Part shown: positions 23,305 to 31,988 of the stretch, piece by piece
Position numbering within the stretch: the stretch's first letter is position 1
Layout of the letters: each line of letters begins with the position of its first letter
DNA from: Pistricoccus aurantiacus
GTDB taxonomy: Bacteria > Pseudomonadota > Gammaproteobacteria > Pseudomonadales > Halomonadaceae
Direction: 5' to 3' (one strand)
DNA length: 64,000 nucleotides
Assembly (NCBI RefSeq): GCF_042682565.1
Contig: NZ_JBHUIC010000011.1
Notes under the pieces: model-generated
Databases searched by the model: none
Told to the model about the DNA's origin: nothing
Seen by the model: the letters and a program-made list of their open reading frames with translations, nothing else
Program-made: the position numbers and the translations under genes

Positions 23305-25266
23305 ATGATCGCACTGCGTCAACTCGGGCTGCAACGTGGCAAGCAGATGCTGCTCGAGGATACCGACCTGACCCTGCACGATGGCTACAAGGTCGGTATC
23401 GTGGGTGCCAACGGCGCCGGCAAGTCGAGCCTGTTCAAGCTGCTGCTGGGAGAACTCGCGCCGGACAAGGGCGAGGTCGAGGTTTCCGGGGGCCAGCGCA
23501 TCGCTCACATGGATCAGGAAGTGGCTGCCCTGGCGCGTGGCATCAAGGATTACGTGCTGGATGGCGATAGGGCGCTGCGGGACACGGAACGGGCGCTAAA
23601 AGACGCCCAGGCGGCGGGAGACCCGCACCGGGAGGCGGAGCTGCACGGCCATATCGAAACTCTGGATGGCTACAGCGCTCCGGCAAGGGCCGCCCAACTG
23701 CTGGTGGGGCTAGGGTTCGACCAACGGGATCTCGAGCGTCCTCTGGCGGATTTTTCCGGCGGCTGGCGAATGCGGGTCAACCTGGCGCGGACCCTGTTCA
23801 TGCCTTCGGACCTGCTGCTGCTGGACGAGCCCACCAACCACCTGGACCTCGACGCTCTGTTGTGGCTCGAGCAGTGGTTGATACGCTACCCGGGCACGCT
23901 TTTGCTGATCTCTCACGATCGGGATTTTCTCGATGCGGTGTGTGGACATATCGTGCATTTCGATCAGCGAAAACTGACGCTTCATCGAGGCAACTACAGC
24001 GCCTTCGAACGCGCTCGGGCGGAGAAATTCGCTCAGCAGCAGGCCCAGGCCGCCAAGCAGCAGGCGCGCAGGGAGGAGATCGAGGGCTTCGTGGCGCGCT
24101 TTCGCGCCCAGGCCACCAAGGCGCGCCAGGCCCAGAGCCGGCTGAAGATGCTCGAGCGCATGGAAACCATCGCCGTGGCGCATATCGATTCCCCCTTTCG
24201 TTTCACCTTGCCAGCGGCGGACAAGACCTCGCATCCGCTGCTGGTGCTCGATCAGGCGCGGCTGGGCTATCGCGACGCGGCGGGCCGGGAAGCCGTGCAG
24301 CTCGACGGAGTTAAGTTGACGCTGCTGCCTGGCCAGCGTATCGGTCTGCTGGGTCCCAACGGGGCGGGCAAGTCCACCCTGATCAAGTCCCTGACCGGGG
24401 AGCTTGCGCTACTGGCGGGCAAGCGCATTCCCGGCGAGCATCTCAAGATCGGCTATTTCGCCCAGCATCAGCTGGAAGGCCTGGATATTACCGCCACGCC
24501 CTTCCTGCACGTGCAGCGACTCTCGCCGACCGCCAGCGAGCAGGAGATCCGCAACTTCCTGGGCGGTTTCGGCTTTCCCGGGGATGCGGTATTCGGCGAG
24601 GTGGCGCGCTTCTCCGGCGGGGAAAAGGCGCGGCTGGCCCTGGCCCTGGTAGCCTGGGAAAAGCCCAATCTGCTGCTGCTGGACGAGCCCACCAACCACC
24701 TGGATCTGGACATGCGCGAGGCCTTGACCGAGGCCCTGGCCGCCTTCGAGGGCAGCGTGATCCTGGTGTCCCACGATCGGCATCTGCTGCGGGCCACGGT
24801 GGACGAGTTCTGGCGGGTGGCGGATCACCGTCTCGAACCTTTCGATGGCGACCTGGAGGATTACCGCGCCTGGCTCAAGGCGCGGCTGGAAGGTCAGCGC
24901 CGGGACGCACGCCAGGAAAAAACCGTTTCGTCTGGCGGCACGGCAAAAGAAAAAGTGGTAGAAAAGACGGATCGCAAGGCGGCGCGTCAGGCTGCCGCCC
25001 AGCGCCGGGAAAAGCTCAAGCCCCTGAAGCGCCAGCGGGACAAGGTGGAACGGGAAATGGAACGAGTCGCGCAAGAGCTCACCCGGGTGGAGTCGCAGCT
25101 GGCGGACCCGGCGCTTTATACCGAGGCCTCGCGCAAGCAGGAGCTAACCGATAGCCTGGCTCGCCAGGGAGAGCTCGCCGCCCGGCACGACGCTTTGGAA
25201 CACGCCTGGCTGGAAGCGGAGGAGGCGCTGGAACAGCTGCAGCAGGCGTTGGAGACCGACGCTTGA
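23305..25266 (+). CDS. yheS: ABC-F family ATPase YheS
   Basis: A cytosolic 653-residue ABC-F protein with two ATPase domains and no membrane part; such proteins act on the ribosome E site. Both Walker A motifs (GANGAGKSS about 34-42, GPNGAGKST about 351-359), both signatures (FSGGWRMR and FSGGEKARL) and both Walker B motifs (LLLLDEPTNHLDLD) are intact, with SHDR after each. A linker with LKMLERME separates the domains. The C-terminal 110 residues are charged and probably coiled coil. The alignment in mind is with E. coli YheS, over the full length. Confidence 0.95.
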   Translation: MIALRQLGLQRGKQMLLEDTDLTLHDGYKVGIVGANGAGKSSLFKLLLGELAPDKGEVEVSGGQRIAHMDQEVAALARGIKDYVLDGDRALRDTERALKDAQAAGDPHREAELHGHIETLDGYSAPARAAQLLVGLGFDQRDLERPLADFSGGWRMRVNLARTLFMPSDLLLLDEPTNHLDLDALLWLEQWLIRYPGTLLLISHDRDFLDAVCGHIVHFDQRKLTLHRGNYSAFERARAEKFAQQQAQAAKQQARREEIEGFVARFRAQATKARQAQSRLKMLERMETIAVAHIDSPFRFTLPAADKTSHPLLVLDQARLGYRDAAGREAVQLDGVKLTLLPGQRIGLLGPNGAGKSTLIKSLTGELALLAGKRIPGEHLKIGYFAQHQLEGLDITATPFLHVQRLSPTASEQEIRNFLGGFGFPGDAVFGEVARFSGGEKARLALALVAWEKPNLLLLDEPTNHLDLDMREALTEALAAFEGSVILVSHDRHLLRATVDEFWRVADHRLEPFDGDLEDYRAWLKARLEGQRRDARQEKTVSSGGTAKEKVVEKTDRKAARQAAAQRREKLKPLKRQRDKVEREMERVAQELTRVESQLADPALYTEASRKQELTDSLARQGELAARHDALEHAWLEAEEALEQLQQALETDA

Positions 25267-25306
25267 GGTTTGCAGGACAAGGCCTCGAAGTGCCGGCTTT
25301 CAGCCT

Positions 25307-25744
25307 TCAGCTTTCCAGCAAAAAGGTCACCGGGCCGTCGTTGACCAGGCTGACCTGCATGTCCGCGCCGAATTCGCCGGTGGCGACCTTGTCCCACTGG
25401 CCGCGCGCCTTCTCGACCAGATAGTTGAAAAGCCGCTCCCCCTCCGCCGGTGGAGCGGCGCTGGAAAAGCTCGGGCGCAGCCCCTTGCGGGTATCCGCGG
25501 AAAGCGTGAACTGGGACACCAGCAGCAAACCGCCATCGATTTGCCGCAGGTCGAGGTTCATCTTGCCGTCGACGTCGCTGAAGACGCGATAGTTCAGTAG
25601 TTTGTGAAGCAGTTTTTCCGCCTTGGTCTCGTCGTCACCCTTGTCGATGCCGATCAGGGCGACCAGTCCTTGCTCGATGGCGCCTATCGGCTTGCCGTCG
25701 ACGGCGACCTGTGCCTGGCGAACCCGCTGGATCAAGGCTTTCAT
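25307..25744 (-). CDS. dtd: D-aminoacyl-tRNA deacylase
   Basis: Hydrolyses D-amino acids mischarged on tRNA. The 145-residue protein has the normal length and both active-site blocks: SQFTLSADTRKGLRPSF (about 79-95) and VNDGPVTFLLE at the C terminus with the cross-subunit Gly-cisPro motif. The start MKALIQRV at 25744 is the family start; the frame upstream is open but unsupported. It follows thiD on the same strand with a 7-nt gap. Confidence 0.96.
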   Translation of the reverse strand: MKALIQRVRQAQVAVDGKPIGAIEQGLVALIGIDKGDDETKAEKLLHKLLNYRVFSDVDGKMNLDLRQIDGGLLLVSQFTLSADTRKGLRPSFSSAAPPAEGERLFNYLVEKARGQWDKVATGEFGADMQVSLVNDGPVTFLLES

Positions 25745-25751
25745 CGCGTTT

Positions 25752-26591
25752 CTACCACCAGGCATGAAAATGATGCACCGGCCCTTGACCGCTACCGACG
25801 CTCAGTCGATGGCTGGCCTTCAAGGCTTCACCCAGCCACTGCTTGGCGGTTTCCACCGCGTCGGGCACGTCCTGACCCTTGGCTAGACAGGCGGCGATGG
25901 CGGAAGACAGGGAGCAGCCGGTGCCGTGAAGATTTCGTGTCTCGATACGCGGGCCTTCGAGCCAGCGAAACGACGTTTCCTGAATCAATAGGTCCGGGCA
26001 GCCCTCGTCGTGAAGATGTCCTCCCTTGAGCAGGACATTGGCGGCGCCCAGCCCGGTCAGATCGGCACTCAACGCCTCCATGTCCCGACGGCTTGTGGGT
26101 GTCGGCTTGTCCAGCAGCATTGATGCCTCCGGCAAATTTGGCGTGATCAGATCCGAAAGGGGCACGAGGATCTCCCGCACTGCTCGAATGCCTTTCTCGT
26201 CGACCAGGGTGTCGCCGCTTTTCGCCACCATTACCGGATCGAGCACGATCCAGCGGGGCGGACACTTGACCAGGACGTCGCGAATCGTCTCCGCCACTTC
26301 TCGGCTTGCCACCATGCCGATTTTTACTGCGGTGATGGGTACATCCTCCAGCAGGGTCTTGAGCTGGATCGCAATAAAGTCCGCCGGGACGGGAAAAACG
26401 CCCTTGACGCCTTGGGTGTTCTGGGCGGTAAGCGCGGTAATGACGCTGGTGCCGTAAGTGCCCAGCGCGGAAAAGGTCTTGAGGTCCGCCTGAATGCCGG
26501 CGCCGCCGCTGGGGTCGGAGCCGGCGATGGTCAGGACGTTGGCAATCGTGGCTTCGCGGGAAGCGGGGGCTGTGTCGATACGCTGCTTCAT
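25752..26591 (-). CDS. thiD: Hydroxymethylpyrimidine/phosphomethylpyrimidine kinase ThiD
   Basis: Phosphorylates HMP and HMP-P for thiamine synthesis. The 279-residue ribokinase-like enzyme shows TIAGSDPSGGAGIQADLKTF (about 21-40), ALTAQNTQGV, VLDPVMVAKSG, TPNLPEA, LLKGGH, and the anion-hole motif NLHGTGCSLSSAIAA with the catalytic Asp position replaced in this register by Cys-containing HGTGC, as usual for ThiD. The thiS-thiG genes lie 12 kb away. A long hairpin sits 20 nt before its start. Confidence 0.95.
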   Translation of the reverse strand: MKQRIDTAPASREATIANVLTIAGSDPSGGAGIQADLKTFSALGTYGTSVITALTAQNTQGVKGVFPVPADFIAIQLKTLLEDVPITAVKIGMVASREVAETIRDVLVKCPPRWIVLDPVMVAKSGDTLVDEKGIRAVREILVPLSDLITPNLPEASMLLDKPTPTSRRDMEALSADLTGLGAANVLLKGGHLHDEGCPDLLIQETSFRWLEGPRIETRNLHGTGCSLSSAIAACLAKGQDVPDAVETAKQWLGEALKASHRLSVGSGQGPVHHFHAWW

Positions 26592-26610
26592 AAGGTCTCA
26601 TTGTCTATAT

Positions 26611-26642
26611 GAGTAGGCGAGAGAGATATCTCTAGCCTACTC
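26611..26642. repeat. Long imperfect inverted repeat upstream of thiD
   Basis: GAGTAGGC (26611-26618) and GCCTACTC (26635-26642) enclose a second palindrome, AGAGATATCTCT (26622-26633). The structure begins 20 nt before the thiD start on its 5' side. There is no T-run, so it is more likely an operator or leader structure than a terminator. Confidence 0.5.
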
Positions 26643-26920
26643 AAGCATCGTGAGCCTGACTACTGAGGAAATATTGCCGGGACGGGAGCAGGAGCCTTGC
26701 CTTTCACTTGAGCAAGCGACATCCTAGGGCAGCGTCAGGTAGTTGCTTATGCTAGCGCCGCGCTGTTTGTTGCAGGCTAATCGTTAGGATGAATATATCG
26801 TTTTTTTGCGTTACGCTATGGACTCGCCGAGCGACAACGGCGTAAGAGGCAATCGACGGATCGATCATCGCCCGACAGAAGGCGTTCCCACGATCCATCA
26901 TCGACCGGGACAGCCATGTC
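26643..26920. other. Intergenic region upstream of nuoA
   Basis: Together with the thiD-proximal hairpin, this makes a 329-bp divergent gap between thiD and nuoA. I see no convincing gene in it. It should contain the complex I promoter and leader. Confidence 0.6.
26770..26799 (+). promoter_or_regulatory. nuoA: Possible nuo operon promoter
   Basis: TTGCAG (26770-26775) and TATATC (26794-26799) are spaced 18 nt apart in an AT-richer part of the gap, about 120 nt before nuoA. Both hexamers match four of six consensus bases. This is a weak call. Confidence 0.3.
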
Positions 26921-27379
26921 ATGAATGATGCCACCTCACTGCTCGCCGAATACTGGGCCATCGGATTCTTTGTTTTCGCGGTAATCGCCCTTTGTGCCTT
27001 CATGATCATCACCGCCAGCCTGCTCGGTGGGCGAAGCCAAGGCCGCAGCAAGAATATTCCCTTCGAAAGCGGCATCATCGGTGCCGGCAGCGCGCGCCAG
27101 CGCTTTTCCATCCAGTTCTATATGGTCGCGATGCTCTTCGTGATCTTCGATATCGAAGCGGTTTTCCTGTTCGCCTGGGCGATTTCCGTGCGTGAGGTCG
27201 GCTGGGCGGGATTCTGGGGGGCGGCAATCTTCATCATTATTCTGTTGGCGGGTCTGATTTACGATAGTCGAGTCGGCGCCCTCAGTTGGGCGCCTCAGGG
27301 CAGCGACAAGCTACACCGGGGGTCGTCCGGCAAGGCGCAGGCAAGGCGTGCCCCGAGCGAGACTCAGCAGCAGCGTTAG
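26921..27379 (+). CDS. nuoA: NADH-quinone oxidoreductase subunit A
   Basis: First gene of the complex I operon. The 152-residue membrane subunit has three helices and the conserved loop KNIPFESGIIGAG...QRFSIQFYMVAMLFVIFDIEA, which lies near the quinone site. The C-terminal tail is basic and a little longer than in E. coli. The preceding ATG at 26916 is out of frame. All fourteen nuo functions follow on the same strand in the canonical order. Confidence 0.96.
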   Translation: MNDATSLLAEYWAIGFFVFAVIALCAFMIITASLLGGRSQGRSKNIPFESGIIGAGSARQRFSIQFYMVAMLFVIFDIEAVFLFAWAISVREVGWAGFWGAAIFIIILLAGLIYDSRVGALSWAPQGSDKLHRGSSGKAQARRAPSETQQQR

Positions 27380-27416
27380 ATACTGCCTTCAACGTGTTTC
27401 AGGCGGGAGAAACTTC

Positions 27417-28097
27417 ATGGCATATACCCTGACTCGGGCAGACGATGCGGCGGCGGCGGAAAATGCTCAATACCCATTGGGCAAGCGTCAGCGCGTCGAG
27501 GATCCGATGAAGCAGCAGGTGCACCGCAGCGTGTTCACCGGCAAGCTCGAAGAGGTGCTCAACTCCGCGGTCAACTGGGGGCGCAAGAATTCTTTGTGGC
27601 CCTATAACTTCGGGCTCTCCTGCTGCTATGTGGAGATGACCACCGCCTTCACCGCCCCCCACGATATCGCGCGCTTCGGTGCGGAAGTCATCCGCGCCTC
27701 CCCGCGCCAGGCGGACTTCATGGTCATCGCCGGTACCTGCTTCCTGAAGATGGCGCCGGTCATCCAGCAGCTCTATGACCAGATGCTCGAACCCAAGTGG
27801 GTAATTTCCATGGGCTCCTGCGCCAACTCCGGCGGCATGTACGATATCTATTCCGTGGTGCAGGGGGTGGACAAGTTTCTGCCGGTGGATGTCTACGTGC
27901 CCGGTTGCCCGCCCAGGCCCGAGGCCTTTCTGCAGGGGCTTCAGCTGCTCCAGGATTCGATTCAGGAAGAGCGGCGGCCGCTTTCCTGGGTGGTGGGTGA
28001 CCAGGGCGTCTACCGAGCGGAGATGCCCTCCCAGCGAGAGAAGCATCGAGACCAGCGTATCCAGGCCACGGAGCTGCGTACCCCGGACAGCATCTGA
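27417..28097 (+). CDS. nuoB: NADH-quinone oxidoreductase subunit B
   Basis: Carries cluster N2, which passes electrons to quinone. In the 226 residues, the tandem cysteines in GLSCCYVEM, the Cys in GTCFLKMAP or GSCANSGGMY, and the Cys in VPGCPPRPE supply the 4Fe-4S ligands. The start is fixed by GGGAG 7-11 nt upstream. The bases 27406-27422 around this RBS (GGAGAAAC, UU, CAUGGCA in the mRNA) are complementary to the putative sRNA at 16048-16165 apart from a 2-nt bulge. Confidence 0.97.
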   Translation: MAYTLTRADDAAAAENAQYPLGKRQRVEDPMKQQVHRSVFTGKLEEVLNSAVNWGRKNSLWPYNFGLSCCYVEMTTAFTAPHDIARFGAEVIRASPRQADFMVIAGTCFLKMAPVIQQLYDQMLEPKWVISMGSCANSGGMYDIYSVVQGVDKFLPVDVYVPGCPPRPEAFLQGLQLLQDSIQEERRPLSWVVGDQGVYRAEMPSQREKHRDQRIQATELRTPDSI

Positions 28098-28165
28098 GAC
28101 AGTCGTCGAGACAGTAGCTGATTCGCCCATCGAGCCACTTACCTTTAGAGAGAATTTCCGTTGCC

Positions 28166-29962
28166 ATGAGCGTCGAGAATCCCGCTTCCAGTGCCGTCGA
28201 TATCCGCCGCGGTGGGTCAGCCGATAACGACTCTCTCGTCGAGAAATTGATCGCGCGCTTCGGCGACCAGGTACTTTGCCAGCAAGCGACCCTGACCGGC
28301 ATGCCGGTACTCTGGGTGACTCGTGGTGCCCTGGTCGAGGTGCTGGATACGCTACGACGCCTACCCCAGCCCTTCGAAATGCTGTTCGACCTGTCCGTCA
28401 TCGATGAGCGGCTGCGCGGCCATCGCGAAGGCTTGCCGGATGCGGATTTCACCGTGTTCTATCAGCTGCTTTCCGTCTCCGGCAACCGCGATATCATGCT
28501 CAAGGTGGCGCTTTCCGAGCAGGATCCCTCCTTGCCCACGGTGATCGCCATCTATCCCAACGCCAACTGGTACGAGCGGGAAGCCTGGGACATGTTCGGT
28601 ATTCGTTTCGAGGGTCATCCGAACCTGTACCGTATCCTGATGCCGCCTACCTGGCAGGGCCATCCGCTGCGCAAGGACCATCATGCCCGAGCCACGGAGT
28701 TCGACCCTTACACTCTGACCGTGGAAGGTCAGGACAAGGAGCAGCAGGCGCTCAAGTTCAAGCCGGAAGATTGGGGAATGCGTCGGCGAAACGACGACAC
28801 CGAGTTCATGTTCCTGAACCTGGGGCCCAATCACCCTTCCGCCCACGGCGCCTTTCGCGTGGTGCTGCAGCTTGATGGCGAGGAAATCATCGACTGCGTG
28901 CCGGATATCGGCTATCACCATCGGGGCGCGGAAAAGATGGCGGAGCGCCAGTCCTGGCACAGCTTCATTCCCTACACGGATCGCATCGACTACACCGGCG
29001 GGGTGATGAACAACCTGCCCTATGTGCTGGCGGTGGAGAAGCTCGCGGGCATTCAGGTGACGGATCGCGCCGCAACCGTGCGAGTGATGATGGCGGAAAT
29101 ATTTCGCATCAGCAGCCATCTGCTGTTTCTGGGTACCTATCTGCAGGATCTCGGCGCCATGTCGCCGGTATTCTTCACCTTTACTGATCGACAGAAGGCC
29201 TATGACGTGATCGAGGCCATCACCGGTTTTCGCATGCACCCGGCCTGGTATCGCATCGGCGGTATCGCCATGGATCTGCCGAAAGGCTGGGACACGCTGG
29301 TACAGGGGTTTGTCGACTGGATGCCCAAGCGGCTCGATGAATACGAGCGGGCAATGATGGAAAATTCCTTGGTGCGCGATCGCACCAAGCATATTGCCGC
29401 CTTCGATACCGCCCACGCCCTGGCCTGGGGCGTGACCGGCCCCAACCTGCGCGCCACCGGCTGCGACTTCGACCTGCGCAAGAAGCGTCCCTATTCCGGC
29501 TACGAGAATTTCGATTTCGAGATACCGCTGGGTCACAACGGCGACGCCTTCGATCGCGGCCAGCTGCGTATCGAGGAGATGCGTCAGAGCGTGAGAATCA
29601 TCCAGCAGTGCATCGATCACATGCCCGCGGGGGATTACAAGGCGGACCATCCGCTGACCACGCCGCCGCCTCGGGAAAAGATGCTGCAACATATCGAGAC
29701 CCTGATCACCCACTTCCTGCAGGTATCCTGGGGGCCGGTGCTCAAGCCCAACGAGTCGCTCCAGATGATCGAGGCGACCAAGGGCATCAACAGCTATTAC
29801 CTGACCAGCGACGGCAGCACCATGAGCTATCGCACGCGCATCCGCACGCCGAGTTTCCCGCATCTGCAGCAGATTCCCCAACTGATGCGCGGCGGCTTCG
29901 TGCCGGATCTGATCGCGCACCTGGGCAGTATCGATTTCGTCATGGCCGACGTGGACCGCTGA
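28166..29962 (+). CDS. nuoC: NADH-quinone oxidoreductase fused subunits C/D
   Basis: A 598-residue fusion of the 30-kDa (NuoC, about 1-190) and 49-kDa (NuoD, about 200-598) subunits, as in E. coli. The first domain ends with YEREAWDMFGIRFEGHPNL and HPLRKDHH. The second begins with EFMFLNLGPNHPSAHGAFR and VPDIGYHHRGAEKMAE, whose His lines the quinone pocket, and ends in SIDFVMADVDR. The peripheral arm couples N2 oxidation to proton pumping here. The ATG at 28166 has only a weak AGAG site. Confidence 0.97.
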   Translation: MSVENPASSAVDIRRGGSADNDSLVEKLIARFGDQVLCQQATLTGMPVLWVTRGALVEVLDTLRRLPQPFEMLFDLSVIDERLRGHREGLPDADFTVFYQLLSVSGNRDIMLKVALSEQDPSLPTVIAIYPNANWYEREAWDMFGIRFEGHPNLYRILMPPTWQGHPLRKDHHARATEFDPYTLTVEGQDKEQQALKFKPEDWGMRRRNDDTEFMFLNLGPNHPSAHGAFRVVLQLDGEEIIDCVPDIGYHHRGAEKMAERQSWHSFIPYTDRIDYTGGVMNNLPYVLAVEKLAGIQVTDRAATVRVMMAEIFRISSHLLFLGTYLQDLGAMSPVFFTFTDRQKAYDVIEAITGFRMHPAWYRIGGIAMDLPKGWDTLVQGFVDWMPKRLDEYERAMMENSLVRDRTKHIAAFDTAHALAWGVTGPNLRATGCDFDLRKKRPYSGYENFDFEIPLGHNGDAFDRGQLRIEEMRQSVRIIQQCIDHMPAGDYKADHPLTTPPPREKMLQHIETLITHFLQVSWGPVLKPNESLQMIEATKGINSYYLTSDGSTMSYRTRIRTPSFPHLQQIPQLMRGGFVPDLIAHLGSIDFVMADVDR

Positions 29963-29964
29963 CT

Positions 29965-30528
29965 ATGTCTAGTACTCATATGTCTGATACGCAAATGTCC
30001 GATACCCGTTCGGGCGCCGTCGCGACCTCCGCCGGCAATATCGCCACCGACGGCGACGGCTTCGTCCTTCACGAGGATGACCGCCGCGCCATGCTCACGG
30101 AGCGCGATCATTACGAGCAGCCCCAGGCCGCCTGCATCGAGGCGCTGAAGATCGTGCAGAAGCGCCACGGCTGGGTGCCGGACGGGGCGATTCCCGCCAT
30201 CGCTGAGACCCTGGGAATCGGCCCGGCGGACGTGGAGGGCGTCGCCACCTTTTATAGCTTGATTTTCCGTCAGCCGGTGGGACGGCACGTGATCCTGCTG
30301 TGCGACAGCAGTTCCTGCTTCCTGACCGGCTACGAAGAGCTTAGCGACGCCCTGAGCGAACGGCTGGGTATTCGCTTCGGCCAGACCACCGAGGACAATC
30401 GCTTCACCCTGCTGCCGGTGTGCTGCCTGGGGGCTTGCGACCGAGGACCGGCAATGATGATCGATGAAGATACCTTCGGCCCCATCGCGCCGGAAGATCT
30501 GAGCGAACTTCTGGAGGCCTATCCATGA
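29965..30528 (+). CDS. nuoE: NADH-quinone oxidoreductase subunit E
   Basis: The 24-kDa subunit with a thioredoxin-like domain holding the 2Fe-2S cluster N1a. Ligands are in CDSSSCFLTG and PVCCLGACDRGP. Its 187 residues are about 20 longer than E. coli NuoE, because of a Ser/Thr/Asp-rich N-terminal extension with three possible ATG starts (29965, 29980, 29995). The first lies 2 nt after the nuoCD stop. The stop overlaps nuoF by 4 nt. Confidence 0.95.
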   Translation: MSSTHMSDTQMSDTRSGAVATSAGNIATDGDGFVLHEDDRRAMLTERDHYEQPQAACIEALKIVQKRHGWVPDGAIPAIAETLGIGPADVEGVATFYSLIFRQPVGRHVILLCDSSSCFLTGYEELSDALSERLGIRFGQTTEDNRFTLLPVCCLGACDRGPAMMIDEDTFGPIAPEDLSELLEAYP

Positions 30529-31901
30529 ACGCCATACCCGAGCATTCCCGGCTGCGCTACCACTGCCAGCTGCGCCAGGGCGCCGAGGAGCGCCGAGCGG
30601 AAACCCATCCGCTGACCTGGCGGCTGCGACAGGACGGCGCCCGTATCGGCCTCGACGAGTATCGGCAGAAGGATGGCTATCAAGGCGCGATTCGCACCCT
30701 GGAGCAGCACTCCCCCGGCGACGTGATCGATATCATGAAGGAGGCCAACGTACGCGGCCGGGGCGGCGGCGGCTTCTCCGCCGGGGTCAAGTGGAGCCTG
30801 ACCCAGGTGGGAGATCATCTGCCTCGGGGCTATGTGCTCTGCAACGCGGATGAAATGGAGCCGGGTACCTTCAAGGATCGTCTGCTGCTGGAGCAGCAGC
30901 CGCACCTGCTGATCGAGGGCATGATCATCGCAGGCTATGCCAACCGTTCCCAGTACGGCTATGTCTTCCTGCGCGGGGAATACGTCGAGGCGGCCCGCTC
31001 CGTGGCCCTGGCCATCGAGGAGGCTCGCGAAGCGGGACTTTTGGGAAATGATGTCGCCGGCAGCGGCTTCGATTTCGATATCGCCCTGCACACCGGCGCC
31101 GGGCGCTATATCTGCGGCGAGGAAACCGCTCTGATCAATTCCCTGGAAGGCAAGCGCGCCAACCCCCGCAACAAGCCGCCGTTTCCGGGGCAGTCCGGTG
31201 CCTGGGGCAAGCCCACGGTGGTCAACAACGTCGAGACCCTGTGCAACGCCCCGGGGGTGATGCAGCACGGCGCGGCCTGGTATCAGGGCCTGTCCGGCGG
31301 ACTGAGCGAAGACGGCGGCACCAAGCTCTACGGAATCTCCGGCCTGGTGGAACGCCCGGGGCTGTGGGAGCTGCCCATCGGCACCACCGGTCGGGAAATC
31401 CTCGAGCGGGCCGGCGGCATGCGCGAGGGCCATACCCTCAAGACCTGGCTGCCCGGCGGTGGCAGTACCGGCTTCCTGCTGCCGGAACACCTCGATCTGG
31501 CGATGGATTTCGACACCATCGGCGAGTACGGCAGCCGCATGGGCACGGGATTGATGGCGGTGGTCAGCGAGCGCCAGAGCGTCATCTCGCTGCTGCGCAA
31601 TCTGGAGCAGTTCTTCGCCCGGGAGTCCTGCGGCTGGTGCACCCCCTGCCGCGACGGACTTCCCTGGACGGTGAAGATTCTCCAGGCGATCGAGCGTGGC
31701 GAGGGGGAGCAGGGGGATATCGAGATCCTCGAGCAGCACGCCACGGATCTCGGTCCCGGACGTACCTTCTGCGCTCACGCCCCCGGGGCGGCCATGCCGC
31801 TGGAGTCCGCGATCCGGCATTTCCGCGCGGATTTCGAGGCAGGCATTTCGCACCCGAAGCGTGCCGCCCATGCGGACCCGATCCCGGTGGGGCAGGTATG
31901 A
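30525..31901 (+). CDS. nuoF: NADH-quinone oxidoreductase subunit F
   Basis: The NADH-dehydrogenase subunit: binds NADH and FMN and carries 4Fe-4S cluster N3. The 458 residues include RGRGGGGFSAGVKW (FMN/NADH glycine loop), LCNADEMEPGTFKDR, GAGRYICGEETALINSLEG, and the cluster motif ESCGWCTPCRDG with the fourth Cys in RTFCAHAPGA. ATGA overlap with nuoE implies coupled translation. Confidence 0.97.
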   Translation: MNAIPEHSRLRYHCQLRQGAEERRAETHPLTWRLRQDGARIGLDEYRQKDGYQGAIRTLEQHSPGDVIDIMKEANVRGRGGGGFSAGVKWSLTQVGDHLPRGYVLCNADEMEPGTFKDRLLLEQQPHLLIEGMIIAGYANRSQYGYVFLRGEYVEAARSVALAIEEAREAGLLGNDVAGSGFDFDIALHTGAGRYICGEETALINSLEGKRANPRNKPPFPGQSGAWGKPTVVNNVETLCNAPGVMQHGAAWYQGLSGGLSEDGGTKLYGISGLVERPGLWELPIGTTGREILERAGGMREGHTLKTWLPGGGSTGFLLPEHLDLAMDFDTIGEYGSRMGTGLMAVVSERQSVISLLRNLEQFFARESCGWCTPCRDGLPWTVKILQAIERGEGEQGDIEILEQHATDLGPGRTFCAHAPGAAMPLESAIRHFRADFEAGISHPKRAAHADPIPVGQV

Positions 31902-31988
31902 GGTCAAAGGCGTGAGGTTAATCATGATTCAGGTGCCGGGAGACAGGTTGCAGACATGCCTGGTGGCATCCGGGCAGGGAGAGAACTG

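Noticed and set aside
28361..29920. Minus-strand ORF of 519 codons opposite nuoCD
   Set aside because: Shadow frame; the plus strand encodes the conserved subunit.
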